Of a stretch of DNA of 10,737 bases, positions 7,230-10,737 are shown in pieces. This DNA comes from Bacteroidales bacterium (lineage in GTDB: Bacteria; Bacteroidota; Bacteroidia; Bacteroidales; Marinilabiliaceae): positions 1 through 10,737 of the forward strand of contig CAAFWU010000054.1 in assembly GCA_900766825.1 (NCBI GenBank). Reading direction: 5' to 3'. Under the pieces are notes generated by a model, which worked only from the letters and a program-made list of their open reading frames with translations, was not told the DNA's origin and ran no database searches. Made by a program: the position numbers and the translations under genes. Numbering within the stretch: the stretch's first letter is position 1; each line of letters begins with the position of its first letter.

Positions 7230-7732
7230 AGTGCCCTCCCGTTATTAATGAGTATTTTGGTCACCGTTAGTCCGTGGCTGGCAATGGCCGAAGTGTGTAT
7301 GGCATAAGAGAATTTACCCTTCACAACCTCAAAGGCTATGCAAGCTCCGCGGTCGCAATGACCCTCGGTGGCGCTGATAATCATTGTTTTGTTCTTGGCT
7401 TGCTCAGACACCAAGGTCTCAATCTGGTTGGCTTTGGCTTCGCCCAAAAACACCATGTCGGCTTCGGAAATGCCCTGTGCCGATGCGGCTTCGTTTATCA
7501 CCACCGAGCGGCTGCCCACCATTTTGTTCTGTGCTATGGTGCGCAGGTCTTTGGCCACGGCCTTGTCGCCAACAACGGTTATTACCAAATGCTTGCCATT
7601 GTCCTCGGTTGGCCATTCGGTGTTCTTGGCAAAGTTGAAGATGTAGAGGGCTTGAAAACGGGACACCTGTTGCGCCTCGCCCTCGGTGGCGTATAGCATT
7701 AGGATCCACAGCAACAAGAATAGTTTTCTCAT
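7226..7732 (-). CDS. YfiR-like (DUF4154) periplasmic protein, first gene of receptor operon
   Basis: 168 residues from the ATG at 7732. A TTG immediately upstream at 7735 could add one residue but is the weaker start. A signal peptide spans 1-20 (RKLFLLLWILMLYA, cleavage GEA|QQ), so the protein is periplasmic. The mature start has FQALYIFNFAKNTEWP, the signature opening of DUF4154/YfiR. Later come VITVVGD, a central ADMVFLGE, then MIISATEG and IAFEVVKGKFSYAIH near the end, all in family order and at family length. Cys126 and Cys131 could form a disulfide like the one in Pseudomonas YfiR. There YfiR restrains the membrane diguanylate cyclase YfiN; no GGDEF or kinase gene lies within this window, so that role cannot be carried over. 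The stop overlaps the receptor start by four bases, implying coupled translation and a shared job with the receptor. Confidence 0.88.
   Translation of the reverse strand: MRKLFLLLWILMLYATEGEAQQVSRFQALYIFNFAKNTEWPTEDNGKHLVITVVGDKAVAKDLRTIAQNKMVGSRSVVINEAASAQGISEADMVFLGEAKANQIETLVSEQAKNKTMIISATEGHCDRGACIAFEVVKGKFSYAIHTSAIASHGLTVTKILINNGRAL
7235..7240 (-). promoter_or_regulatory. Shine-Dalgarno-like GGGAGG before the TonB receptor start
   Basis: Minus strand reads GGGAGG, then GCACT, then ATG at 7229: a near-perfect Shine-Dalgarno site at 5-base spacing, inside the last codons (Asn-Gly-Arg-Ala-Leu) of the YfiR-like gene. Bacteroidota genes rarely use such sites. Here it supports the chosen receptor start and translational coupling at the ATGA overlap. 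It may also be a by-product of the Gly-Arg codons. Confidence 0.5.
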
Positions 7733-7765
7733 CAAGTAATGATTTTAATTTAAGTAAGTGTATTC

Positions 7766-7773
7766 CAAATATA
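7766..7773 (-). promoter_or_regulatory. Candidate -7 promoter box for the YfiR-TonB receptor operon
   Basis: Minus strand reads TATATTTG, a full match to TAnnTTTG, 33 bases before the ATG at 7732, leaving a short AT-rich leader. No TTG is seen at the expected -33 spacing (the region there is GAAAAAAGAC), so the call rests on one element and its position. Confidence 0.45.
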
Positions 7774-7934
7774 TAAATCACAATGGATGTCTTTTTTCCT
7801 CAGTCACATACGCAATCATAGGTTTTTGCTTTTATATCACGCGTGGTTTTGTGATCCCTTAATAAGGAAAAAACGAAATTACATTTTTTTCTCTATAATA
7901 TTGTTCAATATGTCCGATTTTGTGTCACATCTTT
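7774..7934. other. AT-rich non-coding stretch with several small dyads, upstream of the receptor operon
   Basis: The gap between metY and the YfiR-like gene is about 300 bases and holds no credible gene. Besides the promoter box and the metY terminator, it contains CCTTAATAAGG (7857-7867, perfect dyad around one base) and ATATTGTTCAATAT (7898-7911, 6-base arms around TT). It also holds ATCAC-N10-GTGAT (7836-7855) and TGTGTCACA (7921-7929, perfect dyad around T). The sequence (A/G)TCACAT, or ATGTGAC on the minus strand, recurs near 7803, 7924 and 7993. Some of these may be operators; none matches a regulator I can name with confidence. Confidence 0.35.
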
Positions 7935-7985
7935 CAAAAATAAATGCGTAGCTCCCTACCACCGAAGTGGTTGAACCTATGCATT
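7932..7985 (-). terminator. Terminator of the tyrS-metY operon
   Basis: Minus-strand RNA forms nested stems: AAUGC/GCAUU outside (7985-7981 with 7947-7943), then UAG/CUA, an internal loop, and ACCAC/GUGGU (7971-7958) closed by a cUUCGg tetraloop. UAUUUUUGAAA follows at once. It starts about 45 bases after the metY stop, in the right place and orientation to end the tyrS-metY transcript. Confidence 0.8.
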
Positions 7986-8031
7986 TTATCGTGTCACATA
8001 AACTGTTCGCAGTCGTGTGGCAACAAATTTT

Positions 8032-9318
8032 TTATTTCATGTGTTCCATGGCCTGCTTCAGGTCGGCAATGATGTCGTTCACATTCTCAATGCCCACCGA
8101 GAGGCGGATGAGGTCGGGTGCTATGCCAGCCTCCTTAAGCTGCTCGTCCGACAGCTGACGGTGGGTGTGGCTTGCTGGGTGCAGCACACACGAGCGAGCA
8201 TCGGCCACGTGGGTCACAATGGCAATGAATTTCAACTGGTCCATGAACTTTATGGCGTCCTCGCGGCTGCCCTTGAGGCCAAAGGCAATAACGCCGCACG
8301 AGCCATTGGGCAGATATTTCTTAGCCAAGTTGTGGTACTTCGACGAGGGCAGACCGCAGTAGTTGACCCATGCAACCATTGGGTTAGCCTCCAGCCATTC
8401 GGCCACGGTCTGCGCGTTCTGGCAGTGACGCTGCATACGCAGGTGCAGGGTCTCCAAACCCAAGTTGAGCAAGAAGGCGTTCTGGGGAGCTGGTATGGAA
8501 CCCAGGTCGCGCATGAGCTGGCTCACCAACTTGGTGCAGTAGGCTTTGCGACCAAAGGCTTTGGCGTAGGTCAGACCATGGTAGCTCTCGTCGGGGGTGC
8601 AAAGACCAGGGAACTTATCGGCGTGGGCCATCCAGTCGAAGTTGCCACTGTCGCACACGGCACCGCCAACCTGAGTGGCATGTCCGTCCATATATTTGGT
8701 GGTGGAGTGGGTCACAATGTCGCATCCCCACTCAAAAGGACGGCAGTTGATGGGGGTGGCAAATGTGTTGTCCACAATTAGGGGCACGCCATGGCGGTGG
8801 GCCATATTGGCAAAACGCTCAATGTCGAAAACGGCACCTCCTGGGTTCGATATCGTCTCGCCAAAGAAACACTTGGTGTTGGGGCGGAACTCTCGCTCTA
8901 TGCGCTCATCGTCCCAGTCGGGATCTATATAGGTGCACTCAATGCCCAACTTTTTCATGGTGACGCCAAAGAGGTTGTAGGTGCCACCGTAGATGTTGTT
9001 CGAGGTTATGAAGTGGTCGCCCGCTTGGCAGATGTTGAACACGGCATAGAAGTTGGCTGCCTGACCCGACGAGGTGCACACACAGCCCACACCGCCTTCC
9101 AAGTCATTAATCTTTGCTGCCACAGCATCCACTGTGGGGTTGGCCAGTCGGGTGTAGAAGTAGCCTTCGGCCTTCAGGTCGAAGAGGTCGGCCATCTCCT
9201 CGCTGTTGTCATACTTAAATGTTGTGCTCTGTATTATGGGCAGAACACGGCTCTCGCCATTCTTGGGCTGCCAACCGCCCTGTACACATATTGTCTCGAG
9301 GTTGCGCTTTTTCTCCAT
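8032..9318 (-). CDS. metY: O-acetylhomoserine sulfhydrylase / aminocarboxypropyltransferase (PLP enzyme)
   Basis: 428 residues, the usual length of MetY and about 40 longer than MetB or MetC. It joins O-acetylhomoserine with sulfide (or methanethiol) to give homocysteine (or methionine) plus acetate, in the cytoplasm. Cys/Met metabolism PLP-enzyme features are in order: QSTTF (30-34), YFYTRLANPT (53-62, with Tyr55 and Arg57 of the phosphate-binding site), SSGQAAN (83-89), SNNIYGGTYNLF (106-117), ISNPGG (156-161), VDNTFATP (182-189, Asp183 contacting the pyridine N) and the PLP lysine Lys208 in THSTTKYMDGH. The C-terminal part has HPASHTHRQLSDEQL and DLIRLSVGIEN, as in the family. The long spacer between TYNLF and the Lys and the overall length favour MetY over MetB/MetC, but exact substrate choice is inferred. 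It begins 13 bases after the tyrS stop, so both share a transcript; no riboswitch can fit between them. Confidence 0.93.
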   Translation of the reverse strand: MEKKRNLETICVQGGWQPKNGESRVLPIIQSTTFKYDNSEEMADLFDLKAEGYFYTRLANPTVDAVAAKINDLEGGVGCVCTSSGQAANFYAVFNICQAGDHFITSNNIYGGTYNLFGVTMKKLGIECTYIDPDWDDERIEREFRPNTKCFFGETISNPGGAVFDIERFANMAHRHGVPLIVDNTFATPINCRPFEWGCDIVTHSTTKYMDGHATQVGGAVCDSGNFDWMAHADKFPGLCTPDESYHGLTYAKAFGRKAYCTKLVSQLMRDLGSIPAPQNAFLLNLGLETLHLRMQRHCQNAQTVAEWLEANPMVAWVNYCGLPSSKYHNLAKKYLPNGSCGVIAFGLKGSREDAIKFMDQLKFIAIVTHVADARSCVLHPASHTHRQLSDEQLKEAGIAPDLIRLSVGIENVNDIIADLKQAMEHMK

Positions 9319-9331
9319 TGGTTAGTGTTGC

Positions 9332-10618
9332 TTATTTTACATTGATGATGTAGAAGTTCTTTTTACCCTTCTGCACCAATATATATTTGCCGTCCAGCAG
9401 GGCCGATGCGTCCACAACGTCCTCGGGGGCTGCCACTTTGGCTTTGTTAATCTGCAGTCCCGCCACGTTGCGCCTCAGCTCGCTCTTCGATGGGAACACT
9501 GCTGCGTGCTGGGTCAGCAGTTCGGCCACCTGAACGCCTTTCTCTATTGTCTCGCGACCAACCTCGAAGGTGGGCACGCCCTCGAAAACAGAGAGGAACG
9601 TCTGCTCGTCCATCTTGCGGAGGGTCTCGGTGCTGCCTTTGCCAAACAGGATCTGGCTGGCCTCTATGGCTTGCTGAAGGGCGTCGGCTCCGTGAACCAT
9701 TATGGTCATCTCTTCGGCCAACTTCTTCTGCAAGGGGCGCTGGGCGGGGTCCTCGGCTTGCTGCTTAACCAGATCGGCAATCTGATCTATGGTCAGCATA
9801 GTGAAGATCTTTATGTACTTCTCGGCGTCGGCGTCCGATGTGTTCAGCCAGAACTGATAGAACTTGTAGGGGCTGGTCTTCTCGGGGTCCAACCATATGT
9901 TGCCACTCTCGGTCTTGCCAAACTTGCCACCATCGGCCTTGGTTATCAGAGGGCATACCAGTGCAAAGGCCTCGCCATCGGTCGTACGTCGGATAAGCTC
10001 GGTGCCCGTGGTTATGTTGCCCCACTGGTCCGAACCGCCCAACTGCAACTTGCAATTGTAGTGCTGGTTGAGGTACAAGAAGTCGTAGCCCTGCATAAGC
10101 TGGTAGCTAAACTCGGTGAACGACATGCCCTCGCGGCTCTCCGTCGAGAGGCGTTTCTTCACAGAGTCCTTGGCCATCATGTAGTTCACTGTTATGTGCT
10201 TGCCTATGTCGCGGATGAAGTTGATAAAGCTGTAGTTCTTCATCCAGTCGTAGTTGTTCACCAAGATGGCGGCGTTGGGCTCCTTGCTATCGAAGTCCAG
10301 AAAACGCTCCAACTGTTTCTTTATGCAAGCAATGTTGTGGTTCAAGGTCTCCTCGTCCAGCAGGTTACGCTCTGCCGATTTCATTGAGGGGTCGCCCACC
10401 ATGCCTGTTGCGCCACCCACCAATGCAATGGGCTTGTGACCTGCTGCCTGCAAGTGCTTCAGCAACATTATGCTCACCAAGTGACCAATGTGCAGTGAGT
10501 CCGCCGTGGGGTCTATGCCCACGTAGGCTGTTGTCATCTCTTTTTGGAGTTGTTCCTCCGTGCCTGGCATCATGGAGTGAACCATGCCGCGCCATTTTAG
10601 CTCCTCAACGAAGTTCAT
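9332..10618 (-). CDS. tyrS: Tyrosyl-tRNA synthetase
   Basis: 428 residues (E. coli TyrS is 424). It activates tyrosine with ATP and charges tRNA-Tyr in the cytoplasm. Class I synthetase signatures are intact: HIGH at 43-46 in DSLHIGHLV, and the KMSKS equivalent KFGKT at 232-236. Other TyrRS marks are YVGIDPTADS (32-41), GGATGMVGDPS (68-78), YQLMQGYDF (172-180) and GGSDQWGNI (194-202). The tail (about 350-428) has the S4-type RNA-binding segment, with SKSELRRNVAGLQIN and a final FYIINVK. The ATG at 10618 gives a standard N-terminus (MNFVEELKWRGM) and is preceded by an A-rich leader, as is common for translation starts in this phylum, and no Shine-Dalgarno site. It heads a two-gene operon with metY. 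I see no TAnnTTTG promoter box in the roughly 119 bases before it that are in the window. Confidence 0.97.
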   Translation of the reverse strand: MNFVEELKWRGMVHSMMPGTEEQLQKEMTTAYVGIDPTADSLHIGHLVSIMLLKHLQAAGHKPIALVGGATGMVGDPSMKSAERNLLDEETLNHNIACIKKQLERFLDFDSKEPNAAILVNNYDWMKNYSFINFIRDIGKHITVNYMMAKDSVKKRLSTESREGMSFTEFSYQLMQGYDFLYLNQHYNCKLQLGGSDQWGNITTGTELIRRTTDGEAFALVCPLITKADGGKFGKTESGNIWLDPEKTSPYKFYQFWLNTSDADAEKYIKIFTMLTIDQIADLVKQQAEDPAQRPLQKKLAEEMTIMVHGADALQQAIEASQILFGKGSTETLRKMDEQTFLSVFEGVPTFEVGRETIEKGVQVAELLTQHAAVFPSKSELRRNVAGLQINKAKVAAPEDVVDASALLDGKYILVQKGKKNFYIINVK

Positions 10619-10676
10619 TTCTATATCTTAAGCTTTTTGTTTTTTTTTGGTTTATGTTTTATTGTCTACCGACCAT

Positions 10677-10724
10677 CACTCCGCTTCCCCTTCAGGGAAG
10701 CTGTGAGGGGTGGGGCTTTTTTTT
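10677..10724 (+). terminator. Hairpin plus T8 tract facing right, possibly a repeat element
   Basis: Plus-strand RNA gives GCUUCCC/GGGAAGC (10683-10701) with a CUUCA loop. It is extended by CACUCC/GGGGUG (10677-10682 with 10707-10712) across a UGUGA bulge, then GGGC and eight U (10717-10724). That is a textbook intrinsic terminator for rightward transcription. However, the only gene to its left, tyrS, runs leftward. On the minus strand there is no U-tract after the hairpin. It may stop antisense RNA from the tyrS side, or be a copy of a dispersed GC-rich palindromic repeat. Confidence 0.5.
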
Positions 10725-10737
10725 ACCCAGGGTGTTA

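Noticed and set aside
1066..7732. A polysaccharide utilisation locus formed by bglX and the TonB receptor
   Set aside because: The receptor has no CarboxypepD_reg domain, there is no SusD-like gene, and a strong terminator separates the receptor operon from bglX; adjacency alone does not make a PUL.
7733..7735. TTG as the start codon of the YfiR-like gene
   Set aside because: An ATG follows immediately at 7732 and gives the same signal peptide; the extra codon adds nothing.
9506..10387. A 293-codon plus-strand open frame opposite tyrS
   Set aside because: It is fully antisense to a complete, well-conserved tyrS, and its translation shows no domain or signal; long open frames on the opposite strand are expected from the codon bias of the real gene.
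10619..10737. A T-box or SAM-type riboswitch before the tyrS-metY pair
   Set aside because: The leader in the window is short and A-rich, with no T-box sequence or multi-stem SAM aptamer; the only structure is the rightward-facing hairpin.

Overview
The window looks like chromosomal DNA of a member of Bacteroidota, most likely order Bacteroidales. This rests on protein style: a BglX-type GH3 enzyme, an acidic lipoprotein export signal, a pfam09820-type AAA protein, and a surface lipoprotein of the kind common in this phylum. TAnnTTTG-like promoter boxes and A-rich leaders with few Shine-Dalgarno sites agree. The genus cannot be fixed from this sequence. Every convincing gene lies on the minus strand, so the map is best read from right to left.

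Right part (10.7 to 8.0 kb): tyrS (tyrosyl-tRNA synthetase) is followed after only 13 bases by metY (O-acetylhomoserine sulfhydrylase, a PLP enzyme of methionine/cysteine synthesis). The pair ends at a hairpin terminator with a UUCG tetraloop. In front of tyrS sits a hairpin plus T8 tract that would terminate plus-strand transcripts, although no plus-strand gene is visible.

Middle part (7.8 to 3.4 kb): a three-gene operon encodes a periplasmic YfiR-like (DUF4154) protein, a large 983-residue TonB-dependent outer-membrane receptor and an acidic surface lipoprotein with an Lcl_C/FISUMP-like domain. The first two genes overlap by four bases (ATGA) and the third follows after 25 bases. A strong terminator closes the operon. 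This is the most interesting unit: a candidate envelope uptake or sensing module with no SusD partner, no CarboxypepD_reg domain and no visible cytoplasmic signalling partner.

Left part (3.4 kb to the left edge): bglX encodes a secreted periplasmic GH3 beta-glucosidase and stands alone between two hairpins. After it comes the 5' part of an AAA-ATPase-like gene (pfam09820 type), which runs off the left edge before its expected C-terminal PD-(D/E)XK nuclease-like domain. Its base composition is visibly more AT-rich than that of its neighbours.

Housekeeping metabolism (tyrS, metY) therefore sits next to envelope functions (receptor operon, bglX) and one accessory-type ATPase. No rRNA, tRNA, CRISPR array or insertion sequence was seen.
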